Positions 47,578-56,733 of a stretch of DNA of 64,000 bases are shown piece by piece. A program made the position numbers and the translations under genes. The stretch is from assembly GCA_030530785.1 (NCBI GenBank), contig JAUMUJ010000002.1:59777-123776 (forward strand). Reading direction: 5' to 3'. The stretch is from Moraxella sp. (GTDB lineage: Bacteria > Pseudomonadota > Gammaproteobacteria > Pseudomonadales > Moraxellaceae). Position 1 is the first letter of the stretch; each line of letters begins with the position of its first letter. Below the pieces are notes generated by a model. That model was not told the DNA's origin. It worked only from the letters and a program-made list of their open reading frames with translations, and searched no databases.

Positions 47578-48156
47578 ATGCTAAAAGGCTTTTTATTATT
47601 CCTTTACGCCATTATCAAAACCATAGGGTTAATTATCCTATGGTTTGTTTTAATAGGTGTGATTTCTCATGGTATCAGCGAATTAAACACAGAGCATTAT
47701 CAGCCCAATGATGCGCCCCATGATAGATTTATGATAATCGCCACAGATACCGATAATGGCTATTATCGCCAAACTTGGCAAGAATATCAAACCAATCCCA
47801 AACCACCATTAACCACACTTGATACCGATTGCATGGACAGTTGTTTAACAAGATTAGACAATGGTAATTATTTATATATCAATGACAGCCCCATGTATAT
47901 GAGCCATTCTGAATATCAGATTAAGAATGATAAAATTATCCCCATATCTTTTAAAACCTATCATCTTGGGCATATATTTATCGGCATGATTGGGGCGTTT
48001 ATTATTATGGGATTTTTAAAATATCTGCTTAGAATTTTTCAAATAAGAAAAGACAAACAGGCGATGATAAGTTATCATAAAAAATCAGCCAAAAATTTAC
48101 TTATTGTTTGCACCATCTTAGGTATATTTTGGGCGGTGATTTATTTGACAAGATGA
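47578..48156 (+). CDS. Unknown inner-membrane protein
   Basis: 192 residues, not recognised. N-terminal membrane helix (about 5-28), a soluble domain of ~95 residues with two close cysteines (CMDSC) that could be disulfide-bonded if periplasmic, then helices near 128-145 and 171-189 separated by a basic loop. AT-rich like its upstream partner, with zero spacing between them. No transporter or enzyme motif. Confidence 0.65.
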   Translation: MLKGFLLFLYAIIKTIGLIILWFVLIGVISHGISELNTEHYQPNDAPHDRFMIIATDTDNGYYRQTWQEYQTNPKPPLTTLDTDCMDSCLTRLDNGNYLYINDSPMYMSHSEYQIKNDKIIPISFKTYHLGHIFIGMIGAFIIMGFLKYLLRIFQIRKDKQAMISYHKKSAKNLLIVCTILGIFWAVIYLTR

Positions 48157-48178
48157 CACTCAAAACCATCATGTTTTA

Positions 48179-48187
48179 TGTTATACT
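48179..48187 (+). promoter_or_regulatory. Extended -10 of the thioesterase-fetAB unit
   Basis: TGTTATACT, 27 bases before the ATG at 48214, identical to the argF -10. A TTGACA at 48145 is too far away (31-base spacer). Confidence 0.6.
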
Positions 48188-48213
48188 ATCAAAAACCCAC
48201 CGCAAGGACAACT

Positions 48214-48660
48214 ATGACAGCCCCCGTATTTGCCCACCCCTACAAAGTCTATATCAACCACACCGATGCAGGCGGTATCGTCTATCATGCCAACCACCTA
48301 ACCTTTTTTGAAAACTGTCGCCGAGACTGGCTGACATCGCTTGGGTTTGATGGCTATTTTTTTGACACAGATGGCATGGCAACTGGCACAGACAGGCACA
48401 CAGGCAAAGTGCATTTTGTGGTGAGCCGTGCCGATTTGACTTATAAATTACCGCTATTGATTGATGATGTACTGGTCGTAACCATCACGGACGCGGTCAA
48501 AAAATCCGCCAGTCTCATTTTGACCCAACACATTTACCGAAATGATGATGATTTTAAAAAAGGCAAAATCGCCACCACAGGCGTGATAACCCTTGCCTGC
48601 GTGATGAACGGCGAGCGAGGCATTCGTCCATGTCGCCTACCCATGGCATTTGTCTCATGA
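48214..48660 (+). CDS. Hotdog-fold acyl-CoA thioesterase (YbgC-like)
   Basis: 148 residues. HTDAGGIVYHANHLTFFE is the 4-hydroxybenzoyl-CoA thioesterase signature with the catalytic Asp. YbgC hydrolyses short acyl-CoAs or acyl-ACP and accompanies the tol-pal genes in many species; here it sits instead ahead of fetA. AAGGA 5 bases before the ATG at 48214 sets the start. The stop overlaps the fetA ATG (ATGA). Confidence 0.88.
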   Translation: MTAPVFAHPYKVYINHTDAGGIVYHANHLTFFENCRRDWLTSLGFDGYFFDTDGMATGTDRHTGKVHFVVSRADLTYKLPLLIDDVLVVTITDAVKKSASLILTQHIYRNDDDFKKGKIATTGVITLACVMNGERGIRPCRLPMAFVS

Positions 48661-49325
48661 CCGCCCTACCCCTACTGACCACCACCGCCCTATCCTACCA
48701 TGCCCAAGACCGCACTTTATTAGACAACGTGTCTTTTACCCTACATCGTGGTCAAAAAGTCACCTTGGTAGGTCGGTCTGGTTCTGGTAAATCAGTATTA
48801 TTGCAAGCTCTGGCTGATTTATTACCATTAGATAATGCGGTTGCTGATAGTATTATGTTAAATAAAACGCCCATTTGCCAAATTCCCCCGCAAGACTACC
48901 GCTCCATCGTTGCCCTATTTCATCAAATACCCAGCCTATCGGACGGCACGGTGCTTGACAATCTGACTGCCCCATTTGATTTTAAATACCATCAAAATAA
49001 ATCTTTTGATAAAGATTGGCATTTAAAAAAACTAGCCATGCTCGGTAAACATGACAATTTTATCAATCAGTCAATCCATGAGCTGTCAGGGGGCGAACGC
49101 CAAATCGTGAGCTTTTTGCGGACACTACAATTTAACCCCGCCATTGCCCTATTTGATGAAACCACGTCCGCCCTTGATGATGAAACGGCAAATCTACTGA
49201 TAAAACTTGTGTTAGATTGGCATGATGAACATAAAGCCTTGATTTGGGTTACACATACTGTGAGCGAACAGCAGGCGTTGGGGGCAGATTTGTGGTGTAT
49301 GGATAATGGCGTTTTGACAGTGTGA
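48657..49325 (+). CDS. fetA: ABC transporter ATP-binding protein FetA
   Basis: 222 residues. Walker A VGRSGSGKSVLL, signature LSGGERQ, Walker B IALFDETTSALD and the switch HT. Pairs with the FetB permease 90 bases downstream; E. coli FetAB (YbbL-YbbM) is implicated in iron export and oxidative-stress tolerance. Start overlaps the thioesterase stop. No periplasmic binding protein, as expected for an exporter. Confidence 0.88.
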   Translation: MTALPLLTTTALSYHAQDRTLLDNVSFTLHRGQKVTLVGRSGSGKSVLLQALADLLPLDNAVADSIMLNKTPICQIPPQDYRSIVALFHQIPSLSDGTVLDNLTAPFDFKYHQNKSFDKDWHLKKLAMLGKHDNFINQSIHELSGGERQIVSFLRTLQFNPAIALFDETTSALDDETANLLIKLVLDWHDEHKALIWVTHTVSEQQALGADLWCMDNGVLTV

Positions 49326-49415
49326 TTGGCAACAGACAAGATTTTTGGGCAAATGTGATGTGCCTATCCCACACCCAAATCATAAAACTTCATTTTAAAT
49401 CACAATCTATTTATC

Positions 49416-50192
49416 ATGACAATCACACTTACCCTTACCGACATCGCCTTAGCCAGCACCCTACTGCTCATCACAATGGGCGTGTCGGCATATCTACGGC
49501 TTGGCTTGACAGGCACGCTCATCATGGCAGGGGTGCGAACGGTCGTGCAATTGTCCATGATTGGGCTGATTTTGGCATGGGTATTCGCTCGTGAGAGTGC
49601 GTGGCAAGTGCTTGCGATTTTGACCGTGATGACGCTCATCGCAAGCATCTCGGCAAAAGGTCGGGTCAAACGCCCCTACAAGGGCTTATTGTCTGATAGC
49701 ATGATATCATTGTCGATTGCCACAAGCGTGGTTACACTCATCGCCATGATGTTGATTTTAAAGGTGTCGCCTTGGTATCGCCCCCAGTATGTCATACCGA
49801 TTTTAGGGCTGATTTTAGGCAATTCTTTGACCGCCATATCCTTAACCACCAACGAACTTGTGAACGCCATGCACGACAAACAAACCCTGATTAAATCTCG
49901 CCTGTCGCTGTCGGCTACCCCCTTTGAATCGGTGCATGAGCTTATCAAATCGGCGGTGCTAAATGGCTTAACCCCGACCATTAACTCCATGATGGTGGTG
50001 GGCTTGGTCAGTCTACCGGGTATGATGACAGGGCAAATACTGGCAGGAGCTGACCCCACACAAGCAGTACGTTATCAGATTGTTACCATGTTTTTTATCT
50101 GTGCAGGCAGTACGCTGTCGTGTACGCTGTCGGCGGTGCTGGTGGTTCGGCGGTTTTTTGATGAGCGGGGGCGGTTTATTATCGCAAAATAA
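49416..50192 (+). CDS. fetB: Iron export permease FetB (UPF0014)
   Basis: 258 residues with about seven membrane helices. RTVVQLSMIGLIL, IPILGLILGNSLTAISL, SATPFESVHELIKSA and GLVSLPGMMTGQILAGADP are hallmarks of the FetB/YbbM family. Membrane component of FetAB. Downstream it meets a convergent gene with 3 bases between stops. Confidence 0.9.
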   Translation: MTITLTLTDIALASTLLLITMGVSAYLRLGLTGTLIMAGVRTVVQLSMIGLILAWVFARESAWQVLAILTVMTLIASISAKGRVKRPYKGLLSDSMISLSIATSVVTLIAMMLILKVSPWYRPQYVIPILGLILGNSLTAISLTTNELVNAMHDKQTLIKSRLSLSATPFESVHELIKSAVLNGLTPTINSMMVVGLVSLPGMMTGQILAGADPTQAVRYQIVTMFFICAGSTLSCTLSAVLVVRRFFDERGRFIIAK

Positions 50193-50195
50193 CAT

Positions 50196-50861
50196 CTACA
50201 TAATTCTTGGATAAGGTTTATTTTTAGCCATTAAATAATAAAAATTCAATAAGCCATCTAAAACAAACGCTGATGATGTTAATTGCAAAATGTCAATTTT
50301 TAACTCATCTTGGTTATTTAATTTTATGATAAAATAATTGTTGGCATTCCAATTTACCTCTTTATCCTTTAAATAATATATATCATCAATATCTAACCAA
50401 GAGAAATACATATGATTTAAGCCATCAAAATAATCAATGCCATTTTTTGAAATGTCCATATATTTTGGTAATGGGCTATTTTTTAAATAATTTAATTGCT
50501 TTTGAGTATTTCTTAAAAAACCCACCACCAATATTACAGGAACTAAAACCCTGACCAAATCAGCCATCATGCCACTGATTGTTGGGTTATGATTATCTAA
50601 AATAATTTTAATCATAACTCCCATCAATATGATTAAAATACCCCAATAAAATAGCAGTAAAGATTTATGGTATCTTTTGTTTTTAAATATAAAATCAATC
50701 CTAAAACCCTGTAATTCGTCTTGGGATTTGGCTTGGTAGTTATGGTTAAAAATGGGATTATTTTTTGTCAATTTGTCTTTTTTTCTTAACTGATGACTAT
50801 AATGTAGTAAACCATAAAACACTGCACATAGCAATGCCACCAAAAAAACAGTAAATACCAC
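50196..50861 (-). CDS. Unknown membrane protein, AT-rich
   Basis: 221 residues, not recognised. N-terminal helix (about 2-20), two more (about 67-85 and 97-115), then a cytoplasmic-looking C-terminal domain (GIDYFDGLNHMYFSWLDIDDIYYLK) with the look of a PH-like membrane domain. The GTG start at 50861 is supported by GAGG 6 bases upstream. Very AT-rich: a 60-base line at 50461 has 11 G/C. Confidence 0.65.
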   Translation of the reverse strand: MVFTVFLVALLCAVFYGLLHYSHQLRKKDKLTKNNPIFNHNYQAKSQDELQGFRIDFIFKNKRYHKSLLLFYWGILIILMGVMIKIILDNHNPTISGMMADLVRVLVPVILVVGFLRNTQKQLNYLKNSPLPKYMDISKNGIDYFDGLNHMYFSWLDIDDIYYLKDKEVNWNANNYFIIKLNNQDELKIDILQLTSSAFVLDGLLNFYYLMAKNKPYPRIM

Positions 50862-50881
50862 ACTTCACCTCAATTAAATAC

Positions 50882-50905
50882 AAAAAAGAACGAAATCCGC
50901 TCTTT
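50882..50905 (-). terminator. Terminator after the SDR gene
   Basis: On the minus strand AAAGAGC pairs with GTTCTTT (one G-U) and runs into T6; plus arms 50885-50891 and 50899-50905. Confidence 0.6.
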
Positions 50906-50921
50906 ATTGTATCAGGTTGTT

Positions 50922-51788
50922 TTATAAAAACTTCGTAATCAACCTTAACGGCAAATACTTCATACCCAGCCCAATCGGTAGCCACGGCCACGCAGGGACA
51001 TAGGCTTCATCTACTTTGGCTTCAATGGCTTTGACAATCACGTCCGCCCCTTCGTCTTCTTCCACTTCAAAGGGTAAGTATTTTGCCCCGATGTTTAGGT
51101 CGGTACGCACATAACCGGGGTAGATGGTGGACACCGTAATCGGCAGTTTTTCGCTAATGGTGTCAGCCCGTATCCCTTCGGCAAGACTTGCCAAACCTGC
51201 TTTGGCGGCGGCGTAGGTGGTCAGGTGTCGTGGCAGTCCACGCACCGCAGACATACTGGATATGACCACCAGATGACCGCTATTTTGACGGCGGAATATT
51301 TGCATGGCGGACTCGCATTGGGCAAGGGCAGAGATAAAGTTGGTCTCGGCGGTGGCACGATTTATCGCAAATCGCCCATGCCCGATGACACGACTGTCGC
51401 CCACGCCTGCATTTACGATGATTTTATCCAGTATGCCACCGTCATTTTCTATGTCTTTGACAAAGTCTTCAAACACGGTAAACACATCATCATACACCGT
51501 AACGTCCAGCGTACGCACATAGACTTTAATACCAAATTCCTTTTCAAGCTCAGCTTTTAGGTTCTCCAAGCGGTCAAGTCGTCTGGCACAAATCGCCAAA
51601 TCATAACCCAAAAAGGCAAATTTGCGAGCCATCATCGCCCCAAGCCCTGAGCTTGCCCCCGTAATCAGCACCGTTTTGCCCTGACCTGTCCCACGAATGT
51701 CATTTAAATCTTTGATTTTATTAAATCTATTGGCAATCACTCGCCCAAATTTATCGGCTTTGGCAAACAATGCTTCTAATCTTTTCAT
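50922..51788 (-). CDS. Short-chain dehydrogenase/reductase
   Basis: 288 residues. An N-terminal ~38-residue helical extension precedes VLITGASSGLG (NAD(P)-binding), NAGVG, the catalytic Ser in VISSMSA and YAAAKAG (Tyr-Lys). The tail contains YVPAWPWLPIGLGMKYLPL, which may touch the membrane. Substrate unknown. It lies downstream of sohB with a hairpin between. Confidence 0.85.
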   Translation of the reverse strand: MKRLEALFAKADKFGRVIANRFNKIKDLNDIRGTGQGKTVLITGASSGLGAMMARKFAFLGYDLAICARRLDRLENLKAELEKEFGIKVYVRTLDVTVYDDVFTVFEDFVKDIENDGGILDKIIVNAGVGDSRVIGHGRFAINRATAETNFISALAQCESAMQIFRRQNSGHLVVISSMSAVRGLPRHLTTYAAAKAGLASLAEGIRADTISEKLPITVSTIYPGYVRTDLNIGAKYLPFEVEEDEGADVIVKAIEAKVDEAYVPAWPWLPIGLGMKYLPLRLITKFL

Positions 51789-51802
51789 ACAAACACAAAC
51801 CT

Positions 51803-51831
51803 AAAATAGCGGAAAAATAACCCGCTATTTT
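51803..51831 (-). terminator. Hairpin between sohB and the SDR gene
   Basis: AAAATAGCGG (51803-51812) pairs perfectly with CCGCTATTTT (51822-51831), loop 9. The AT-rich outer stem supplies Ts for sohB termination, but no further T-tract follows. Confidence 0.55.
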
Positions 51832-51865
51832 ACCCTAAGTCAATATAAATTTCTAGCAAAAGCCG

Positions 51866-52822
51866 TTAAGGGCGTTGATATTTGGTCAGTTGTTCGCCCA
51901 ATGATGACACCATTTGTCCGACCGCCTGCCCAGCTTTTACCCCTAACTGCTCGGACAATCCTAACTTTTCTGCCAAAGTCGGCTTGGTGCGGGTGTGCAA
52001 GACAAACACATCATGCTCTTGCATGAGTGTCAAAACATACGCATCAGACGTGCCAATCTCATCAACAAGCCCCAAATCCAAAGCATCCTGCCCAAACCAA
52101 ATCTCACCTGTGGCAATCTTATCCACATCTAGGCTTGGACGGTGCGTTTTGACAAAGTTTTTAAATAACTCATGAATGCGGTCAATGTCGGCTTGGTGTT
52201 TGGCGCGGTCGTGGTCGTCATTTTCGCCAAACATGGTAACGGTACGCTTGTACTCGCCTGCGGTAAACATCTCATAGCCGATGTTGTGCTTTTTTAGAAG
52301 TTCGTGAAAATTAGGAAGTTGGCTCACCACACCCACCGAGCCGATGACCGCAAAATCGCTGGCAATAATCTTATCTGCCACACACGCCATCATATAGCCA
52401 CCGCTTGCTGAGATTTTATCCACACAAACGGTTAAAGTCAGCCCCGCTTCTTTTAGACGAGCCAGTTGTGAGCTTGCCAAACCATAAGCATTGACCTGAC
52501 CGCCACCGCTCTCCAAGCGTACCACCACTTCATCGCCCGCTTTTGCCGAGCTGATAATCACGCTAATCTCTTCACGCAGATGAGCGACCGCAGACGCTTT
52601 GATGTCGCCATCAAAGTCCAGCACAAAAACATTTTTATCGGCTTTTTTGTCTTGGGTTTTTGCTTTGGCTTTTTTATAAAATCTACCCAACAGACCACAC
52701 TTTTTGTCGTCTTTTTGGCTGTTTTTAAGAGCATCTTTTAACTGCTCTTGACGCTTGTCTTTGAGTTTATTTAGATGAATGATGGATAATTCGGTCGGTT
52801 TTTTTGATGAATGAAATAACAT
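51866..52822 (-). CDS. sohB: S49 family peptidase SohB without membrane anchor
   Basis: 318 residues. The S49 core aligns well with E. coli SohB: VFVLDFDGDIKAS, LREEISVI, VVRLESGGGQV, SASGGYMMACVADKI (nucleophile Ser), FAVIGSVGVV, GEYKRTVT with the catalytic Lys, and HRPSLDV. E. coli SohB begins with a membrane helix; here the N-terminus is hydrophilic and basic (KLKDKRQEQLKDALK). Of three close ATGs, 52822 has AAAGG 7 bases upstream; 52846 is the main alternative, and neither adds a hydrophobic segment. Confidence 0.85.
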   Translation of the reverse strand: MLFHSSKKPTELSIIHLNKLKDKRQEQLKDALKNSQKDDKKCGLLGRFYKKAKAKTQDKKADKNVFVLDFDGDIKASAVAHLREEISVIISSAKAGDEVVVRLESGGGQVNAYGLASSQLARLKEAGLTLTVCVDKISASGGYMMACVADKIIASDFAVIGSVGVVSQLPNFHELLKKHNIGYEMFTAGEYKRTVTMFGENDDHDRAKHQADIDRIHELFKNFVKTHRPSLDVDKIATGEIWFGQDALDLGLVDEIGTSDAYVLTLMQEHDVFVLHTRTKPTLAEKLGLSEQLGVKAGQAVGQMVSSLGEQLTKYQRP

Positions 52823-52888
52823 GGACATACCTTTTTGATTTAACATTGCCACCTAAATAAGGATTGATGGCGTTTTTTTAAAGTGGTG

Positions 52889-54760
52889 CTATTTATCTTT
52901 TGCTTCGTGTTTGAGACCGATGCCCCGCAGTCGCCCTTGTGCATCTATATCCCTGACCACCAATGACCAATTTTCATTCAAATACACCTTATCGCCCTTG
53001 ACAGGTTCGGCACTAAAATGCTCGTCCATGTATTCGGCGATGGTTTTATGTTTGATGTCAGTCAAGGTGTCTAACAGCTCTTTGTCCACCGCCACCAGCT
53101 TATTTGGCTGAAAGACTTTTAGGGTGTCTAAGGCACTGACCACAGTGGGGATTTGTTTTGCCATAAACTGGCTGGGTCTTGCAAAGGGATTAGCCAACCC
53201 CTCAAAAGGCAAATCACCAATCCTGACGTGAGGCGACAGTAACCAATCGCCATAAAACTCGCTGTTTTTTTGGTATAAGGTGGCGGCATTATTAAAGACG
53301 GTGGCGATTTTTCGGGCATATTCATCAGCACAATCATCAGGCAAGGCATACCACACCACATCGTCCACCTGCAACGTGGTGTCCGCTTTAATGCTCAATA
53401 GGCGTTTATTACGTACCAGTGCAAACACCATCAGTTTATCTACATTGACTTGATTTGAAATGTTGGTTGGGTGTCGCCCGATGGCAAACGCTCCTTGCTT
53501 TACTTCAAATTCATACAGCGTGATGTTAGCACGGTCGCCCACCCAAATTTCATGCTCTGCCTTAGGCTCTTTATCGGTAGGTAACCACACCTTAAACCAC
53601 CTTGACATCATAGGAATGGTCGCTCCTTGGAACAGTAGCGATAAAATTACTACCCCAAAGATGATATTAAATGCTAAAAATGCCCCGTCCACCCCACTCA
53701 TAATCGGCAAAATGGCAAGCGTAATCGGCACAGCCCCACGCAATCCCACCCACGAAATAAAGCCAATCTCACGCTCTTTAAAGCCAAACAGCGATAAACT
53801 TGACCAAACAGCAAGCGGGCGAGAGACAAACAATAAAAATAAAAACACATACAAAGAATAATGCCATACTTCCCATAGGTGTGATGGCGTTACCAGTAGC
53901 CCCAGCACCAAAAACAGCACCGCTTGCGACAACCACGCAAAACTGTCCATCACCCGAAGAACGTGTTCGGTGGCACGCACTTTGGTGTTACCGATAACCA
54001 CACCCGCCAGATAAATCGCCAAAAACCCCGACCCGCCCAACAGGTTTGTCGCCCCAAACACCGCAAGACCTGCCGACAAAATCAAAATGGCGTACATACC
54101 CTCTGCCAAATGCACTTTGGGGAGCAGTCGTGATAAGGCAAACCCTGCCAACAGCCCAAGCACCAGCCCCACGCCAATTTGTTGCAAAAGCATACTCATG
54201 ATACTGACCATACCATGACTGGCAGGGTCAAGATTTAAGGCAATCATCACCGTAACGAGCAAAATCGCCATCGGATCGTTTGCCCCCGATTCTATCTCTA
54301 AGGTGGCTTGTACACGGTCGTTTAATTTTACCCCACCATTTCGTAAAAGACTAAACACAGCCGCCGCATCGGTTGAACCCACAATCGCCGACATGAGTAG
54401 CCCAAGTCGCCAATCAACCCCAATCAGCCAAGACGCAAACAACCCAAGCATGAGTACCGTTGCCACCACACCCCAGCTTGCCAGCACAATGGCAGGTTTT
54501 AGCCCCACCCGAAAGGATTTTAAGGCGGTACGAAGCCCGCCATCTAGCAAAATGCACGCCAATGCCGCCTGACCGATAAAGTTTGCCAATTCATAATTTT
54601 CAAACCTAATGCCCAAAATTCCTTCTTCGCCAGCGAGCATTCCCACACCCAAAAAGAACAACAAGAGTGGCACACCAAGCCTTGCTGAGATGGTACTGGT
54701 CATGATACTGGCAAAAATCAGCACCGACCCCACCAGATAGATGATGTTTAATGTGTCCAA
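52889..54760 (-). CDS. nhaP2: Potassium/proton antiporter NhaP2 (CvrA)
   Basis: 623 residues. About 12 membrane helices in the first ~390 residues (RLGVPLLLFFLGVGMLAGEEG, IVGSTDAAAVFSLL with the conserved Asp pair region, IESGANDPMAILL), then a RCK_C-type cytosolic domain. CPA1 antiporters of this type exchange K+ for H+. The start is most likely the TTG at 54760: AAGGGGG sits 6 bases upstream and the product begins MDTLNIIYLVGSVLIF, like E. coli CvrA. An ATG at 54799 has no ribosome-binding site. Confidence 0.88.
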   Translation of the reverse strand: MDTLNIIYLVGSVLIFASIMTSTISARLGVPLLLFFLGVGMLAGEEGILGIRFENYELANFIGQAALACILLDGGLRTALKSFRVGLKPAIVLASWGVVATVLMLGLFASWLIGVDWRLGLLMSAIVGSTDAAAVFSLLRNGGVKLNDRVQATLEIESGANDPMAILLVTVMIALNLDPASHGMVSIMSMLLQQIGVGLVLGLLAGFALSRLLPKVHLAEGMYAILILSAGLAVFGATNLLGGSGFLAIYLAGVVIGNTKVRATEHVLRVMDSFAWLSQAVLFLVLGLLVTPSHLWEVWHYSLYVFLFLLFVSRPLAVWSSLSLFGFKEREIGFISWVGLRGAVPITLAILPIMSGVDGAFLAFNIIFGVVILSLLFQGATIPMMSRWFKVWLPTDKEPKAEHEIWVGDRANITLYEFEVKQGAFAIGRHPTNISNQVNVDKLMVFALVRNKRLLSIKADTTLQVDDVVWYALPDDCADEYARKIATVFNNAATLYQKNSEFYGDWLLSPHVRIGDLPFEGLANPFARPSQFMAKQIPTVVSALDTLKVFQPNKLVAVDKELLDTLTDIKHKTIAEYMDEHFSAEPVKGDKVYLNENWSLVVRDIDAQGRLRGIGLKHEAKDK

Positions 54761-54765
54761 ATTTA

Positions 54766-54772
54766 TCCCCCT
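54766..54772 (-). promoter_or_regulatory. Strong ribosome-binding site that selects a TTG start
   Basis: The minus strand reads AAGGGGG, then ATAAAT, then TTG (54760). It decides the nhaP2 start against the upstream ATG. Confidence 0.7.
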
Positions 54773-54855
54773 TAAATTCACTAAGAGTAGCAAGTCCATC
54801 ACAAAAAGTCAATCCAACATTTTACCCAAAAAACTAAAAATTTTTACAATCAGAC

Positions 54856-54884
54856 TTGCACGCCACGCAATTTACAGGCATAAT
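54856..54884 (+). promoter_or_regulatory. aspS promoter
   Basis: TTGCAC (54856-54861), a 17-base spacer and CATAAT (54879-54884); leader about 25 bases. It may also drive the acyltransferase and glycosyltransferases that follow. Confidence 0.6.
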
Positions 54885-54916
54885 GTAGCGTTTATATTTT
54901 TTTATAAGGTAAATTT

Positions 54917-56716
54917 ATGGCTATGCGTACAGAATATTGCGGTAGTGTTACCGAAAGCTACATTGACCAAACCATTACCGTCGTCGGTTGGGTGCACCGC
55001 CGTAGAGACCACGGGGGCGTAATTTTCTTAGATTTGCGAGACCGAGACGGACTTTTGCAAGTCGTCATTGACCCCGATACGCCAGAAGCCTTTGCCACTG
55101 CTGACAAGGCACGCTCTGAATATGTGCTAAAAATCACAGGACGAGTTCGCAGACGCTATGAAGGCACTGAAAATAACAACATGAAAAGTGGTCAAATTGA
55201 ACTTCTTGCCAAAGAGATAGACACCCTTGCCACCAGCGAAACCCCACCATTTCAGCTCAATGATGAGTTTACTAATGTCTCAGAAGAGCTACGCCTAAAA
55301 TACCGCTTTTTAGACATTCGCCGTCCAGAGATGTTAGAACGTCTGCGTTTTCGCTCAAAGGTTACAAGCCTGATTCGCAACTACCTAGACGAGCATGGTT
55401 TTTTGGACGTAGAAACCCCCATCTTAACCCGTGCCACCCCAGAAGGAGCAAGGGATTATCTGGTGCCAAGCCGTGTGTCTAATGGCGAATTTTATGCCCT
55501 ACCTCAGTCGCCACAGCTATTTAAGCAATTGCTGATGGTGGGTGGTATTGACCGTTATTATCAAATCGCCAAATGCTTTCGTGATGAAGATTTGCGTGCC
55601 GACCGCCAGCCTGAATTTACCCAAATTGACATTGAGACATCATTCCTTGATGATAACGACATCATGGACTTGATGGAAGGCATGACGGTTAAGCTCTTTG
55701 ATGAGTTGCTTGGTGTCAAGTTTGACAAATTTATCCGTATGCCGTATAGCGATGCCATGCGTGATTATGGTTCTGACAAGCCTGATTTGCGTATCCCATT
55801 GAAACTCGTGGACGTGGCAGACATCATGCAAAACGTGGAGTTTAAAGTATTCTCTGCCCCCGCCCAAGACCCTAAAGGTCGTGTGGTTGCCCTACGCATT
55901 CCAAAAGGCGGTCAGATTAGTCGCAAACAGATTGATGACTACACCAAATTTGTCGGCATTTATGGGGCAAAAGGCTTGGCCTATATCAAGGTAAACGACA
56001 TCTCCAACATCAATAACGGCGTAGATAAAGAAAGCGGACTGCAATCACCCATCATTAAAAACATGACCGATGAAGTTTTGGTGGAGCTGATTGAGCGTAC
56101 CAATGCCGAAAATGGCGACATCATTTTCTTTGGTGCTGACAAAGCCAAAGTGGTTAATGATGCGATGGGGGCACTCCGTGTTAAAATCGGTCATGATTTA
56201 AACCTACTTACATCACAGTGGGCTCCATTATGGGTCGTGGACTTCCCCATGTTTGAAGAGACCGATGACGGCAAATGGACATCGGTTCATCACCCATTCA
56301 CCAAGCCAAAAGGCACGGTAGATGAGATGAAACACAGCCCAGAGACCGCCCTATCTGTCGCTTATGACATGGTGCTAAATGGCACAGAGATTGGCGGTGG
56401 AAGCCTTCGTATCAACACATTGGATATGCAAAAGGCGGTCTTTGAAGCCTTGGGCATCTCAGAAGAAGAAGCCGAAGAGAAATTTAGTTTCCTACTCAAC
56501 GCCCTAAAATACGGAGCTCCCCCACATGGTGGGTTGGCGTTTGGTCTTGATCGCCTTGTGATGCTAATGACGGGAGCAAGCTCAATCCGTGATGTCATTG
56601 CTTTCCCCAAAACCAAGACTGCCGAGTGTCCATTGACCTCCGCCCCTGCCCCTGTGGATAACAAGCAACTGCGTGAGCTTGGCATTCGGGTGCGTGAAAA
56701 AGAAAAAGCTGAATAA
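54917..56716 (+). CDS. aspS: Aspartyl-tRNA synthetase, likely non-discriminating
   Basis: 599 residues, bacterial type. OB-fold anticodon domain (1 to ~110), class II motifs [16 protein letters not shown] and [12 protein letters not shown], and the GAD insertion between. [11 protein letters not shown] contains His32 followed by two glycines; in P. aeruginosa the equivalent H31 marks an enzyme that charges both tRNA-Asp and tRNA-Asn, whereas E. coli has Leu-Gly there. Such an enzyme needs GatCAB, which is not in the window. Start 54917 has AAGG 8 bases upstream; 54923 is possible. Confidence 0.96.
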   Translation: MAMRTEYCGSVTESYIDQTITVVGWVHRRRDHGGVIFLDLRDRDGLLQVVIDPDTPEAFATADKARSEYVLKITGRVRRRYEGTENNNMKSGQIELLAKEIDTLATSETPPFQLNDEFTNVSEELRLKYRFLDIRRPEMLERLRFRSKVTSLIRNYLDEHGFLDVETPILTRATPEGARDYLVPSRVSNGEFYALPQSPQLFKQLLMVGGIDRYYQIAKCFRDEDLRADRQPEFTQIDIETSFLDDNDIMDLMEGMTVKLFDELLGVKFDKFIRMPYSDAMRDYGSDKPDLRIPLKLVDVADIMQNVEFKVFSAPAQDPKGRVVALRIPKGGQISRKQIDDYTKFVGIYGAKGLAYIKVNDISNINNGVDKESGLQSPIIKNMTDEVLVELIERTNAENGDIIFFGADKAKVVNDAMGALRVKIGHDLNLLTSQWAPLWVVDFPMFEETDDGKWTSVHHPFTKPKGTVDEMKHSPETALSVAYDMVLNGTEIGGGSLRINTLDMQKAVFEALGISEEEAEEKFSFLLNALKYGAPPHGGLAFGLDRLVMLMTGASSIRDVIAFPKTKTAECPLTSAPAPVDNKQLRELGIRVREKEKAE

Positions 56717-56733
56717 TCATAGACTTGTGATTT

